From positions 1 through 43,730 of the forward strand of contig BQMY01000103.1 of assembly GCA_022181065.1 (NCBI GenBank): DNA of 43,730 nucleotides, written 5' to 3'. Below the pieces are notes generated by a model, which was given only the letters and a program-made list of their open reading frames with translations, had not been told where the DNA came from and ran no database searches. Positions 18,276-27,539 of this stretch are shown here, one piece after another. Source of the stretch: Melioribacteraceae bacterium (lineage in GTDB: Bacteria; Bacteroidota; Ignavibacteria; Ignavibacteriales; Melioribacteraceae). Numbering within the stretch: position 1 is the stretch's first letter; each line of letters opens with the position of its first letter. Position numbers and translations under genes: made by a program.

Positions 18276-20180
18276 ATGGAAAGCCAAAGGTTTCTTGTTT
18301 TAAAAAATAACAAATTACTCAAAAATATAAACATAAACCAGTTAAGCGATAGACAATTACTCGGACAGTTGCTCGCAATTAACGAAGGGGAATTTGTTTA
18401 TAATCAAAATGAGGAAGCCGAATTCGTTTATCTTGTTGTCAGCGGAAAAGTGAAACTTGTTGGTTCCGAGAGCGAATGGAATGATGTTATTTATACTGAA
18501 GGTGATGCATTCGGAATGGACAAAGAAAGTTCAGGATTGATTGACCACTCGGCTGTAGCCCTTCAGGATACCTACCTCGTGCAGCTTTCATATCCTGAAT
18601 ATGAATTTATACAAGGTTTACCAAAATTGGAAGATTCGGGTTATGAATCCTCCCTCGACATAGAAAATAACTTGCTCGCGAGCTTCGATATTGATAACCC
18701 CGATGGTGAAAACGAAGAGCTCTCATTTGATGACTCACTCCCTTATAATTTTGACGAAATGAATGATTTATCAGAGGAATCAGACGAACCTGAAGAAGAA
18801 GTCGGGTTTTCCGAAAATGAAGAGAGTGAAGATGGGTTTCAGGGTACTCAAAATATTGAGGAAGATGAAGGAGTAACTGACGAATCCGCGGAATTCGAGA
18901 CTGTGGAAGAATTACCCGAGTCGTATCCAACAACCGAGGATCATTTACAATATTCCGAAACCGATGCCGAGATTGTCACCATTAACGATGAAGCTGTTGA
19001 GGAAGATAATGAGGAAGAATCCACACTTGGTAACTCATATTTGATCAAATTCGCTGAAGCGGTGAATATCCTGAATGAGCCTTTCCTGGTGAAAGATACT
19101 TATGAAAAACTTCTTGAGGCAGCCTGTTTTCTGACTGATTCGGATAGGGGCGTGATATTCATCCCCAATGAAAGAGGCGGGTTTACCTCAGTTTGCGGGG
19201 AAGAAAAGAGTGAAATTCAAACCGGCTTGGGGCTTTCCGGCTGGGCAGTTCAAAAAGGAGAACCCGTAATCGTCAATGATGTTAAAACCAGCAAAAGATT
19301 TAACGCCGAGTACGACGAACCACCGGAATACCAGACCAAAAGTATGATTGTACTTCCTGTAAAAGGTGATGATCACGAAACGAAGTTGATTTATCAGCTA
19401 TTCAATAATGAAGATGGTAATTTTACAGATGAACACGTACTGGGACTCAAAGCTATTTACAAAGTAGCGAACAGGAATCTTGACAAGGCGGTTCTTTTTG
19501 AGGCTGATCTGAAAAAGCAGAGAATTTCCGCGTTACGTAAAATTGCCGGTTTTATGGATAACGATATTAAAAAACCGGTTTTGGTGAGCAAAAGATATAT
19601 TGAGCATTTACGTGGCGGATATTTGCCTGATAATGTTGATAAAGTGTTGAACATGATGTCGGGTAATCTGGATAGCGTTGTCGATCTACTGAAAACCATA
19701 TCTGATTATACATCGGGAAATCTTAAACTTCGATTAAGTCCGTTATACGTTAACCGCTTTCTTAAAGATTTTATCTCCTCGCGAGAACCGAATTTGAGTG
19801 AGAAAAATATATCAATCAGGTTTGCTCTTGATAACGAGTGCAAGGTTAAGCTGGATAATACCCGTTTTGGTATTGTGGTAAATAATATTTTAACAAATGC
19901 CGCGAACGCGATGCCGGAAGGGGGTGAATTAGTCATTTCCACCTTCGTTGAAAGCGATTTTGTGAAAATCAGCATACGTGATAAGGGAAAAGGAATCCCG
20001 CAGGATATACTCGACTATATATTTGAGCCGTTTATCTCATCCGAAATGGAAAATTCGGGACTCGGACTTTTTATCTGTAAAATAATTGTTGAAGAGCATA
20101 GAGGAACAATCAGAATTACTGATACAGGTGAAAAAGGGACTGAAATTACCCTGCGAATGCCTCTCGACAAAAACTTCTGA
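18276..20180 (+). CDS. cNMP-domain/GAF histidine-kinase-like protein lacking the phospho-acceptor His
   Basis: 634 residues from the ATG at 18276; a longer frame to 18198 would overlap the divergent glycosylase. An N-terminal cyclic-nucleotide-binding-type beta-roll (~25-110: FVYLVVSGKVKLVG, EGDAFG) leads to a ~130-residue stretch (~117-250) packed with Asp and Glu. A GAF domain (~255-405) and a DHp/ATPase module follow. In the DHp helix the expected H-D-I-K-N-P reads N-D-I-K-K-P, with Asn429 where the phospho-acceptor His should be. The ATP site looks intact: NNILTNAANAM, DKGKGIP, GLGLFI. It may therefore be a pseudo-kinase or scaffold, or phosphorylate elsewhere. It has no canonical cNMP phosphate-binding RxA cassette that I can see. 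The stop is 2 nt before miaA. Confidence 0.85.
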   Translation: MESQRFLVLKNNKLLKNININQLSDRQLLGQLLAINEGEFVYNQNEEAEFVYLVVSGKVKLVGSESEWNDVIYTEGDAFGMDKESSGLIDHSAVALQDTYLVQLSYPEYEFIQGLPKLEDSGYESSLDIENNLLASFDIDNPDGENEELSFDDSLPYNFDEMNDLSEESDEPEEEVGFSENEESEDGFQGTQNIEEDEGVTDESAEFETVEELPESYPTTEDHLQYSETDAEIVTINDEAVEEDNEEESTLGNSYLIKFAEAVNILNEPFLVKDTYEKLLEAACFLTDSDRGVIFIPNERGGFTSVCGEEKSEIQTGLGLSGWAVQKGEPVIVNDVKTSKRFNAEYDEPPEYQTKSMIVLPVKGDDHETKLIYQLFNNEDGNFTDEHVLGLKAIYKVANRNLDKAVLFEADLKKQRISALRKIAGFMDNDIKKPVLVSKRYIEHLRGGYLPDNVDKVLNMMSGNLDSVVDLLKTISDYTSGNLKLRLSPLYVNRFLKDFISSREPNLSEKNISIRFALDNECKVKLDNTRFGIVVNNILTNAANAMPEGGELVISTFVESDFVKISIRDKGKGIPQDILDYIFEPFISSEMENSGLGLFICKIIVEEHRGTIRITDTGEKGTEITLRMPLDKNF

Positions 20181-20182
20181 TA

Positions 20183-21115
20183 ATGAAATACAATCTCATT
20201 TCAATATTCGGACCTACCGCAACCGGTAAGACAGGGTTGGCTGTTTCTGTCGCCCAAAAACTGAATTGTGAAATAATCTCGGCGGATTCTCGCCAGGTTT
20301 ACAGGGGTATGGATATCGGTACCGGAAAAGACCTCGATGAATATACCGTTGGTGGATACAAAATCCCTCATCACCTGATTGATATTGCTGATCCGGATTC
20401 TGAGTTTGATTTATTCTCCTACCAGAAACGGTTTTATGACGTTTACCATCAGATCAGATCAAGAAATAATATCCCTCTTCTTGCCGGTGGTACAGGGTTG
20501 TACGTCAGTTCGATCATTCAGAATTATGAACTTTACGAAATTGATTTTGAAAGTGATTTCGCTAAAAATATTGCTGAACTGGAAGATTCAGAATTGAGGA
20601 AGATGCTCAACGCAAAAACAATTCCTCATAATACAACAGACCTAAATACACGTGAGCGTTTGATCAAGGCGGTTATGATAGCTTACGGCAAGGGAAAGCT
20701 GCCGGAAAACAAATTTACCGTAAATTCGTTGAATATTCTGGTCAATCCCCCTGCCGAAATTGCGGCAAACAGAATCAGAAAACGTTTGAAGGAACGTCTT
20801 GATAACGGGATGATAGAAGAAGCAGAAGCACTCCTCCAAAAAGGGATTTCGCATGAAAAGCTGAGATTTTTCGGTCTGGAGTACAAGTTTTTAAGTCTGT
20901 ATCTTACAGGAGAACTGAGTTATAATGATATGTATCAGAAACTATACAGCGCCATTACCCAGTTTGCCAAGAGGCAGCGTACATGGTTCCGAAAGATTGA
21001 ACGTGAGGGTGTAGATATGTATAAGATTGAGAACCCTGATGTTGATTCTGTATTGAGCTTTGTTAAGAAAAATATTGAAAATTTTGAGTACAGTAATGAC
21101 TTCCCTCCCATTTAA
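20183..21115 (+). CDS. miaA: tRNA dimethylallyltransferase
   Basis: 310 residues. The P-loop GPTATGKTGLAV (~9-20), the DSRQVYRGMDIGTGK motif with the catalytic Asp, the GGTGLYV segment near 102 and the C-terminal RQRTWFRK are all MiaA marks. It transfers the dimethylallyl group to N6 of A37 in tRNAs that read UNN codons, improving decoding. It starts 2 nt after the cNMP/GAF gene and runs into the glycosyltransferase, so the three are co-transcribed; no functional link between them is obvious. Confidence 0.96.
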   Translation: MKYNLISIFGPTATGKTGLAVSVAQKLNCEIISADSRQVYRGMDIGTGKDLDEYTVGGYKIPHHLIDIADPDSEFDLFSYQKRFYDVYHQIRSRNNIPLLAGGTGLYVSSIIQNYELYEIDFESDFAKNIAELEDSELRKMLNAKTIPHNTTDLNTRERLIKAVMIAYGKGKLPENKFTVNSLNILVNPPAEIAANRIRKRLKERLDNGMIEEAEALLQKGISHEKLRFFGLEYKFLSLYLTGELSYNDMYQKLYSAITQFAKRQRTWFRKIEREGVDMYKIENPDVDSVLSFVKKNIENFEYSNDFPPI

Positions 21116-22397
21116 TATTAGTAAATACTTCAAAAAGATTGGAATCACAGGGTATCGGCTGCAGCCCGAAACCAAACCGGTGTATAAATATATTATCGTG
21201 GTACCTGCCATCAGCGAAAGAGAAAATATTCCGATACTGCTCGAATCACTTAATAATCAGGAAAGTAAATACTTCGATACTACCCTGATTGTTATTGCGG
21301 TGAATAATATCATATCGTCTTCTCCTGAAATTGTTGAAAATAACCGACTTCTGATTCAATATCTAAATAGAGTAATCACAGAGAATAAGTTTTCCAATCT
21401 CAATCTTTCATACGTTGATGTGTCAACTGACGGAAATGAAATGCCGGATAAAGATGGAGGAGTTGGACTCGCGCGTAAAATCGGGATGGATACCGCGCTA
21501 AATTACTTCGATTATGACGGGAAGGGAAAAAATATCCTTGGTTGTCTTGACGCTGACTGTAAGGTGGAAAACAATTATTTTGACGCGGTGATAGAATATT
21601 ATAATCACACAAATGCTGAAGCGGGGTATGTGAATTATTTTCACCCGCTGCCCGATGACCTGGAGAACAAAAAGGCAATCATCTGCTACGAGATATTTCT
21701 CAGGTTTTTCGTATTCGGTTTGGAATTTGCAAAATCTCCCTATGCTTTTCATACAATCGGTTCCACGATGAATTCTACAGCGGAAATGTATGTGAAAATT
21801 GGTGGTATGAATAAACGCAAAGCCGCGGAAGATTTTTACTTTATGGAGAAATTATCCAAGGTAACAGATATTCACAAAATTGATAAAACAAGCATTTATC
21901 CATCGGGTAGAGGCTCTTTCAGGGTTCCTTTTGGAACGGGTCAGCGGGTAAACAGATATCTGGCAGGTACTCACGAGGAGTATTTTATCTACAATATCGA
22001 ATCGTTCGCCATACTGAAAAAATGGGTCGAACTATTCCATGATGCCAGTTATCCCGACGCGGATTTTTATTTATCGGAAGCTGAAAAAATCAGCAGTAAA
22101 TTGAGAGAGTTTCTTGAACTTCAAAGTTTTGGTAAAAACTGGAATAAAATTGTTGAGAATTCGGGTCAGAAAGAACAGATCAATTTACAGAAACGACTTT
22201 GGTTTGACGGTTTTAAAACTTTAAAGTTAATACATTTTCTTCGTGATAACGGATTTGAAAATAAACCGATGTTCCCGCATTTGGCGGAAGTTTTTGAAAT
22301 GAACGGAGTATGTTTGCCAGAAGGTTATGCAGGTGAAACGATTCCCGAAATAAATATTCAGATGGAATTCCTTAAAATTCTGCGGGAGCTAACATAA
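21096..22397 (+). CDS. Glycosyltransferase family 2-like protein
   Basis: 433 residues from ATG 21096, which overlaps miaA by 20 nt; an upstream start at 21060 is less likely. The GT-A fold is seen in YIIVVPAISERENIPILLESL (~28-48), in GVGLARKIGMDTAL, in the DxD-like LGCLDADCKVENNYF (~155), and in KRKAAEDFYFMEKL, a typical acceptor-side Asp. There are no membrane helices. It probably transfers a sugar from a nucleotide sugar, but donor and acceptor are unknown. The long C-terminal half (~300-433) has no recognised domain. Confidence 0.8.
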   Translation: MTSLPFNISKYFKKIGITGYRLQPETKPVYKYIIVVPAISERENIPILLESLNNQESKYFDTTLIVIAVNNIISSSPEIVENNRLLIQYLNRVITENKFSNLNLSYVDVSTDGNEMPDKDGGVGLARKIGMDTALNYFDYDGKGKNILGCLDADCKVENNYFDAVIEYYNHTNAEAGYVNYFHPLPDDLENKKAIICYEIFLRFFVFGLEFAKSPYAFHTIGSTMNSTAEMYVKIGGMNKRKAAEDFYFMEKLSKVTDIHKIDKTSIYPSGRGSFRVPFGTGQRVNRYLAGTHEEYFIYNIESFAILKKWVELFHDASYPDADFYLSEAEKISSKLREFLELQSFGKNWNKIVENSGQKEQINLQKRLWFDGFKTLKLIHFLRDNGFENKPMFPHLAEVFEMNGVCLPEGYAGETIPEINIQMEFLKILRELT

Positions 22398-22429
22398 AAA
22401 AAGGCGCTTTACACCCCTATAAAACGCCT
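22396..22429 (-). terminator. Rho-independent terminator (minus strand), shared hairpin
   Basis: AGGCGCTTT (22402-22410) and AAAACGCCT (22421-22429) pair except for one C-A position. On the minus strand the hairpin is followed by six T (complement of 22396-22401), which makes it a terminator for the 69-aa gene at 22452. On the plus strand it also closes the glycosyltransferase operon, less strongly. Confidence 0.75.
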
Positions 22430-22451
22430 CTCCTTAACCTATGCGATATAT

Positions 22452-22661
22452 CTAAAATTTATGAATAAAGTCTTCCCGTTCTTCCAGAACAAGTTCTCCT
22501 TCGGGAGTAACACCATTTTGTGATGTCATCAGGTACTCATTATCTCCTTCCTCAATAAGATCGAGAAACCGATTGAATGATGAATCGATTGTATTGACAA
22601 ACCCTTTCCGCCACAATACTTCGGATGAGGTAAACAAACTTCTTATATAATCATTAGCCAT
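22452..22661 (-). CDS. Hypothetical protein, 69 aa
   Basis: A short open frame with a good ribosome-binding site (GGGAG, 6 nt before the ATG) and a terminator just downstream, both pointing to a real gene. The sequence begins MANDYIRSLFTSSEVLWRK, is helical in the first two thirds and has an acidic tail. No family or motif recognised. It is a single-gene unit facing the glycosyltransferase, with the promoter probably in 22662-22760. Confidence 0.65.
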   Translation of the reverse strand: MANDYIRSLFTSSEVLWRKGFVNTIDSSFNRFLDLIEEGDNEYLMTSQNGVTPEGELVLEEREDFIHKF

Positions 22662-22872
22662 TACTGCTCCCGCTATATTCTTGCCAAATATTTATCAAAT
22701 TTACATAATGGAAGTTAACTGTGTGTTGCGAAATCGTTAATTCTGTGTTAACATATTACTAAAGCAGAGTATATTGCTCCATCATTAGGGAGCGATTAGT
22801 TTATTGTGGTTTAGCCCCAATTTTTATACTTTTATCCTTTATAATAAACCTTATATTTGCAAGGTAAATTGA

Positions 22873-24315
22873 ATGCCTGCTATGTCAGAAAATCAGATAA
22901 CCGATAAAATATTAATTGTTGACGATGTACCTAAAAATATTCAGGTACTCGGCAGTATATTGATGAAAAAGAAGTACAATATTTCTTTTGCCTCAAACGG
23001 GACTGATGCGCTCCGACTCGCCAAAGAGAACGAACCCGATCTGATATTACTCGATGTAATGATGCCCGGAATTGACGGGTTTGAAACATGCTCAAAGTTA
23101 AAAGCTGATCCGGAACTGGCTCACATTCCTGTTATCTTCATGACAGCGCTTTCTGACACATCCGATAAAGTTAAAGGTTTTGAGGCAGGAGCCGTTGACT
23201 ATGTGACCAAACCGTACGAAGCCGAAGAGGTCCTTGCGCGTGTGAATACACATCTTACCATGCGGAAATTGAGGAAAAATCTTGAAGAACGCATTAACGA
23301 GCTTGAAGTGAGAAATCATTTTATCAGGCGTACATTCGGGCGGTATCTCTCCGATGATATAGTATCAAGTTTGCTTGAATCACCCGAGGGGCTGCAGGTA
23401 GGTGGGGAAAACCTTAATGTTACAATCCTTATGGCGGATATCAGAGGATTCTCATCGGTTACCGAAAACCTTTCACCGGAACAGGTGGTTACCATGCTCA
23501 ATATCTACCTTAGTATTATGACAGATGTGATAATCAAATACGAAGGTACGATAGATGAGTTTATCGGTGATGGTATCCTTGTAATATTTGGTGCTCCTAT
23601 CTGGCAAGAAGATCATGCTTCACGCGCAGTTGCTTGTGCCCTTGAGATGCAGCTCTCCATGGAGAAACTAAATGCAGAGTTCAGGCGTAACGGTTTTCCT
23701 AATGTTCAGATCGGTATTGGTATCAATACCGGGGAAGTTGTAGTGGGTAATATAGGCTCCCAGAAACGCGCAAAGTATGGCGTTGTGGGGAGAAACGTTA
23801 ATATTGCCTCACGGATTGAATCATATACCATTGGCGGACAAACACTTATTTCTGAAAATACGTTTAACGCGCTCAACGAAGAAACCGTTGTAAGAAAAGA
23901 GATAAAAGTTAATCCGAAAGGAGTTACCGCTCCAATCACGCTATATGAAATAGAAAAAATCGGGGCTCCTTTTAATGTGGTTTACAAACGGGATGACGAC
24001 AGACTGCATGACATGGAAGAGAATTTACCCTGTAAATATGTAATACTTGACGAAAAATCTGCTGATCATGTGGCTCTTAATGGATTACTACACAAGATTT
24101 CGGATGTGAAGGCTGTAATAGAGATGGAACATGAGACCCCGCTTTACTCAAATTTGAAAATAGACCTCGATCGAGAAAATTGCGAAACAGTTGATTGTGT
24201 TCTCTACGCGAAATTGGTAGAAAATTTTGGCGATAACAATAATTACGTTATCTACTTCACTCATATCCCTGAAAAAGCAAAAGTACTCTTTAACAAAATG
24301 AGAATACAAAAATAA
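22873..24315 (+). CDS. Response regulator with class III nucleotide cyclase output
   Basis: 480 residues. REC (~10-130): acidic pair IVDD, Asp61 (LLDVMMPGIDG), Lys in VTKPY. A coiled-coil signalling helix (~135-160) leads to a class III cyclase domain (~175-350). Metal Asp189 (LMADIRGFSS) and Asp233 (FIGDG), and transition-state Asn310 and Arg314 (GRNVNIASR), are present. The purine-selecting positions are Glu229 and Gly303 rather than the adenylate-cyclase Lys and Asp/Thr, so ATP versus GTP use is uncertain. A ~125-residue C-terminal region has no recognised domain. It opens a five-gene operon ending in a hybrid kinase, the likely phosphodonor. The stop and the next start share a base (TAATG). 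Confidence 0.93.
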   Translation: MPAMSENQITDKILIVDDVPKNIQVLGSILMKKKYNISFASNGTDALRLAKENEPDLILLDVMMPGIDGFETCSKLKADPELAHIPVIFMTALSDTSDKVKGFEAGAVDYVTKPYEAEEVLARVNTHLTMRKLRKNLEERINELEVRNHFIRRTFGRYLSDDIVSSLLESPEGLQVGGENLNVTILMADIRGFSSVTENLSPEQVVTMLNIYLSIMTDVIIKYEGTIDEFIGDGILVIFGAPIWQEDHASRAVACALEMQLSMEKLNAEFRRNGFPNVQIGIGINTGEVVVGNIGSQKRAKYGVVGRNVNIASRIESYTIGGQTLISENTFNALNEETVVRKEIKVNPKGVTAPITLYEIEKIGAPFNVVYKRDDDRLHDMEENLPCKYVILDEKSADHVALNGLLHKISDVKAVIEMEHETPLYSNLKIDLDRENCETVDCVLYAKLVENFGDNNNYVIYFTHIPEKAKVLFNKMRIQK

Positions 24316-24920
24316 TGAAAATCGCCCTTTTTCTGCTGATACTAATTTTTTCTTCCGTAACTCTACTTGCACAGGAGCAAGAGACTTTACTTAAAACTGA
24401 TAGAGTTGACCATGGTGGTTATGGCGCCCTTGCCGTAAAGTTTTCGCAGATTAATGAAAAGTTCGGGGTACTTGTAGGAGGATATGGCGGTTGGTTGATC
24501 AATCATTCCTTGATGGTTGGCGCGGGTGGTTACGGGTTGGCAAACCGAATTCCCGCGGATGATGAGGTTCAATTGCAATCACCCGACAAGATACTTGATA
24601 TCCAGTTCGGATATGGCGGATTTATGCTTGAGTATATTTTTGACCCGAACCGTTTAATACATTATAACGTCAAAATGCTGATCGGAGCAGGCGGAGCGGG
24701 TTATTCTCTGCGTGATGATTTTAATGCCACAGATACCAAACAAACCGCGGTTTTTGTTATGGAGATAGACGCTAATATTGAAATGAACGTTACAGAATAT
24801 ATGCGTATTTGTCTGGGAGCCGCTTATCGTCACGTTGGTGGTAATGATCTCGAAGGTTTGGCTGATAGTGATCTTGCCGGTCCGAGCGGTGTTGTTACAT
24901 TCAAGTTTGGCAGTTTTTAA
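24315..24920 (+). CDS. Small outer-membrane beta-barrel-like protein
   Basis: 201 residues with a cleavable signal peptide (MKIALFLLILIFSSVTLLAQ). The mature protein is glycine-rich with alternating hydrophobic strands (GYGALAVKFSQI, GVLVGGYGGWLI, FGYGGFMLEYIF, KMLIGAGGAGYSL) and ends FKFGSF, an aromatic C-terminus like that of barrel proteins. It probably forms a small barrel of about eight strands. No family recognised with certainty. It overlaps both neighbours by one base and so is translationally linked to the cyclase and the TonB-type receptor. Confidence 0.75.
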   Translation: MKIALFLLILIFSSVTLLAQEQETLLKTDRVDHGGYGALAVKFSQINEKFGVLVGGYGGWLINHSLMVGAGGYGLANRIPADDEVQLQSPDKILDIQFGYGGFMLEYIFDPNRLIHYNVKMLIGAGGAGYSLRDDFNATDTKQTAVFVMEIDANIEMNVTEYMRICLGAAYRHVGGNDLEGLADSDLAGPSGVVTFKFGSF

Positions 24921-26968
24921 TGAAAATTTTTAAGAATATCATATTCCTTTTACTTTTTCTTCCAGTTTTGCTGTTTGCGCAGGAAAACAGGGAAGTGGAA
25001 GATGATTTGCTTGAACAACTCAGAAATATGAGCCTCGAAGATATTCTGGAAGTGAAAATAAGCGTTACTTCCGGGATACCTCTTTCCATGCGTGAAGCGC
25101 CGGGGATCGTTACGCTGATTACCAGAGAAGACATTCTTAATTCAGGGGCGCGTGATTTAATCGATATTCTTACGATGCTCGTTCCCGGAATGGATTTCCT
25201 GCAGTCGGAGTTTGGCCCGATAGGTATAGGGATGCGTAATATCTGGGCTTATGAGGGTAAAGTGCTCATTCTCATCGACGGGATGGAAGCGAATGAAGAA
25301 GGATTCCAGGGATTTATTTTCGGGAATCATTTTGGTACGGAAAATATTGAGCGAATAGAAGTTATTCGTGGACCCGGATCGGTGATCTATGGCGGCTCGG
25401 CGGGATTGGGTGTTATAAACATCATTACTCGCAAGTTTGAAGAAAAACCCGGTTCTTATATAGGTTTGCAAATTTCAAGAATGTATGAAACATTCTCTCA
25501 CAGGAATCTGGCATTTGGAACCGGAGATCGTGAAGGGGAATTTAAATACAGTCTAACAGGTTTTATTGGGCAGGGCCGACTATCAGATCGTAACTTTGTA
25601 CCATATTTTAGCAGTGATAAAAATCTTTACAGCGGTTCCAAGATAACTTTTAATCCCTTTCACCTCAACGCAGGTTTGGAATATCACGGTTATAAGTATC
25701 AGATGTTCATTGAAAGTTATAAAACCGAATTTGATATCCCATTCAAGTTTTATTCTGTTATTGCCAGAATTGAAAAGGACTTTCAATTAACAAAAGATCT
25801 TGTTCTCACCACAACTTTTAACGGTAAATTCCAGCAGCCGTGGCAGATCAAGAGTCAAGGTCACTTGTATCTCAACGGTACTTTTATTGATACTGCTTTT
25901 TCAAATAATAAAAAACAATCGCGTTACTCGGCTGCTTTGAAACTTCAATGGAACATTTTTGAAGACCTTTACCTTCTTGGTGGTGCAGAGTATGTTAAAT
26001 CGGAAGTAGATGTAGAGCCTATCGAAGGGTATTTCGAAATCCCGTTCGGTGCTACATCTCAAATTGTCGATGATATTGATCTGGGAAACAAAATTGCTTT
26101 CGCTCAATTGATGTACAAGCATAAAATAATGAATATAACTATTGGCGGAAGGTACGAAGCGACTGAAAATTTTGGCGACAGTTTTGTCCCCCGAATAGCG
26201 TTTACCAAAATATTCGACAAATTCCACTTTAAGATGATGGCGAGTAAATCTTTCCGTATTCCCGGCGGGAAATATTACGACCTGAATCTCCGACCGGAAA
26301 AAGGGACAATCTATGAGCTAGAAATTGGGTATCAGTTCTCTAAAAACCATTTTATGGTAGTCAATTTGTATGATATCCTTTACCGGGACATGATTGGTTT
26401 TGAGTATAACGATGATCAGACAAGTTATGTTTACGCCAACACTGACAGAATTCGTTCTCAGGGGATAGAATTTGAATACAAATATGTATCTGAAAGATTC
26501 AGGATTGGTACCAACTTCTCATACAGCAGGATTGGTGAAAACAGTAATGATATAATCGCGGTACCTGATGACAGCCGTTCTGTTCTTGGATTCCCCGCGT
26601 TAAAAATGAACATGTTTATGGGAGTTGAAGTATCAGAGCATCTTTCTATCAATCCATCTGTAACATTGCATGGAAGCCGATATGGCTATATCGGTGGTGA
26701 AATTGATAATTCTATTGTACCTGTTTATTATCCGTCGTTAGAATTTAACCAGTTAAAGGAGTTTTCGGCCTCTCCGATTGTAAACCTCAATTTCCAGATG
26801 ATAGATATTTTTACCAAAGGTATGAATGTAGATCTGGGAATCAGAAATCTTTTCAATACCGATTTTGAATATATACAACCTTTCGGAGGTTTTAAGGCTC
26901 CGATACCGGCCGCGACCAGTTCATTAGTATTAAGGATATATTATGAATCAGACTTTACTTTCTTTTAA
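24920..26968 (+). CDS. TonB-dependent-receptor-type outer membrane protein
   Basis: 682 residues. After the signal peptide comes the segment MSLEDILEVKISVTSG, which in this subfamily precedes the plug. The plug (~60-165) has ITREDILNSGARDLIDIL and RIEVIRGPGSVIYGGSAGLGVINIITRK, and a ~500-residue barrel follows. The classical TonB-box position is not distinct. Substrate cannot be assigned; receptors of this type beside YfiR-like proteins and kinases may act in sensing rather than bulk uptake, which is an inference. It starts one base within the preceding stop. Confidence 0.92.
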   Translation: MKIFKNIIFLLLFLPVLLFAQENREVEDDLLEQLRNMSLEDILEVKISVTSGIPLSMREAPGIVTLITREDILNSGARDLIDILTMLVPGMDFLQSEFGPIGIGMRNIWAYEGKVLILIDGMEANEEGFQGFIFGNHFGTENIERIEVIRGPGSVIYGGSAGLGVINIITRKFEEKPGSYIGLQISRMYETFSHRNLAFGTGDREGEFKYSLTGFIGQGRLSDRNFVPYFSSDKNLYSGSKITFNPFHLNAGLEYHGYKYQMFIESYKTEFDIPFKFYSVIARIEKDFQLTKDLVLTTTFNGKFQQPWQIKSQGHLYLNGTFIDTAFSNNKKQSRYSAALKLQWNIFEDLYLLGGAEYVKSEVDVEPIEGYFEIPFGATSQIVDDIDLGNKIAFAQLMYKHKIMNITIGGRYEATENFGDSFVPRIAFTKIFDKFHFKMMASKSFRIPGGKYYDLNLRPEKGTIYELEIGYQFSKNHFMVVNLYDILYRDMIGFEYNDDQTSYVYANTDRIRSQGIEFEYKYVSERFRIGTNFSYSRIGENSNDIIAVPDDSRSVLGFPALKMNMFMGVEVSEHLSINPSVTLHGSRYGYIGGEIDNSIVPVYYPSLEFNQLKEFSASPIVNLNFQMIDIFTKGMNVDLGIRNLFNTDFEYIQPFGGFKAPIPAATSSLVLRIYYESDFTFF

Positions 26969-26981
26969 GTAAATATGAACG

Positions 26982-27527
26982 TTGGATTATAAGTCGTTGA
27001 GACAATCAGGAAAAAAAATAATTTTATTTCATTTCGTTATCGCCTTCGCGTTATTAGGAGTCTGCAGGGCGAACGCGCAAATGAAACCCGCGACACCGGG
27101 TATTCAGGCAATAATGTTCTCTAAAATATTTTCTTATGTGAGAACAATAAATGGCGATGAAGGATACTCGGTTTTAGTTGTTTATGAAAATGTGTCGAAT
27201 TATCCGCAATCTATTGTGGAATCTTTCAGTAATGAGGGTATAAAGGTAATTGTCACGTCAATGGACGATCTTCCTGATCTTGCGGTTAACCCTGATATTG
27301 TTTATCTGCCGAAGGGTTTGTCAGCCGGAAGTATTGAAAAAATCAATCAGCTCCCCAATAAGTTGTTTATTACCGGAAATCCTGACTATGTATTCAAAGG
27401 TAAGGCAACACTTGGTGTTGGTCTGGAAGATGAGCGAATCAAAATATATATAAATCTCAAGCTTCTCGAAGGAAAAGAACATCAGGTCTCCTCCGAACTT
27501 ATCAACCTTGCCAGAGTTGTAGAGTAA
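26982..27527 (+). CDS. YfiR-like (DUF4154-type) periplasmic protein
   Basis: 181 residues from TTG 26982; another TTG at 26997 would also serve, and no in-frame ATG precedes the signal peptide (IILFHFVIAFALLGVCRANAQ). The mature domain follows the DUF4154 layout: IQAIMFSKIFSYVRTI, YSVLVVYEN, PDIVYLPKG, and the ending IKIYINLKLLEGKEHQVSSELINLARVV, matching the family's closing INxxxxxxxGLxISSxLLxLAxVV. YfiR in Pseudomonas and E. coli holds the periplasmic domain of YfiN in check. Here the following gene encodes a kinase with a YfiN-like sensor. The cysteine pairs of YfiR are absent. Assignment is by pattern, so moderately sure. Confidence 0.7.
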   Translation: MDYKSLRQSGKKIILFHFVIAFALLGVCRANAQMKPATPGIQAIMFSKIFSYVRTINGDEGYSVLVVYENVSNYPQSIVESFSNEGIKVIVTSMDDLPDLAVNPDIVYLPKGLSAGSIEKINQLPNKLFITGNPDYVFKGKATLGVGLEDERIKIYINLKLLEGKEHQVSSELINLARVVE

Positions 27528-27539
27528 TTAGTAGTCCCT

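Noticed and set aside
21060-21095. Upstream start for the glycosyltransferase
   Set aside because: It would lengthen the overlap with miaA to 56 bases and adds residues without family similarity; ATG 21096 is simpler.
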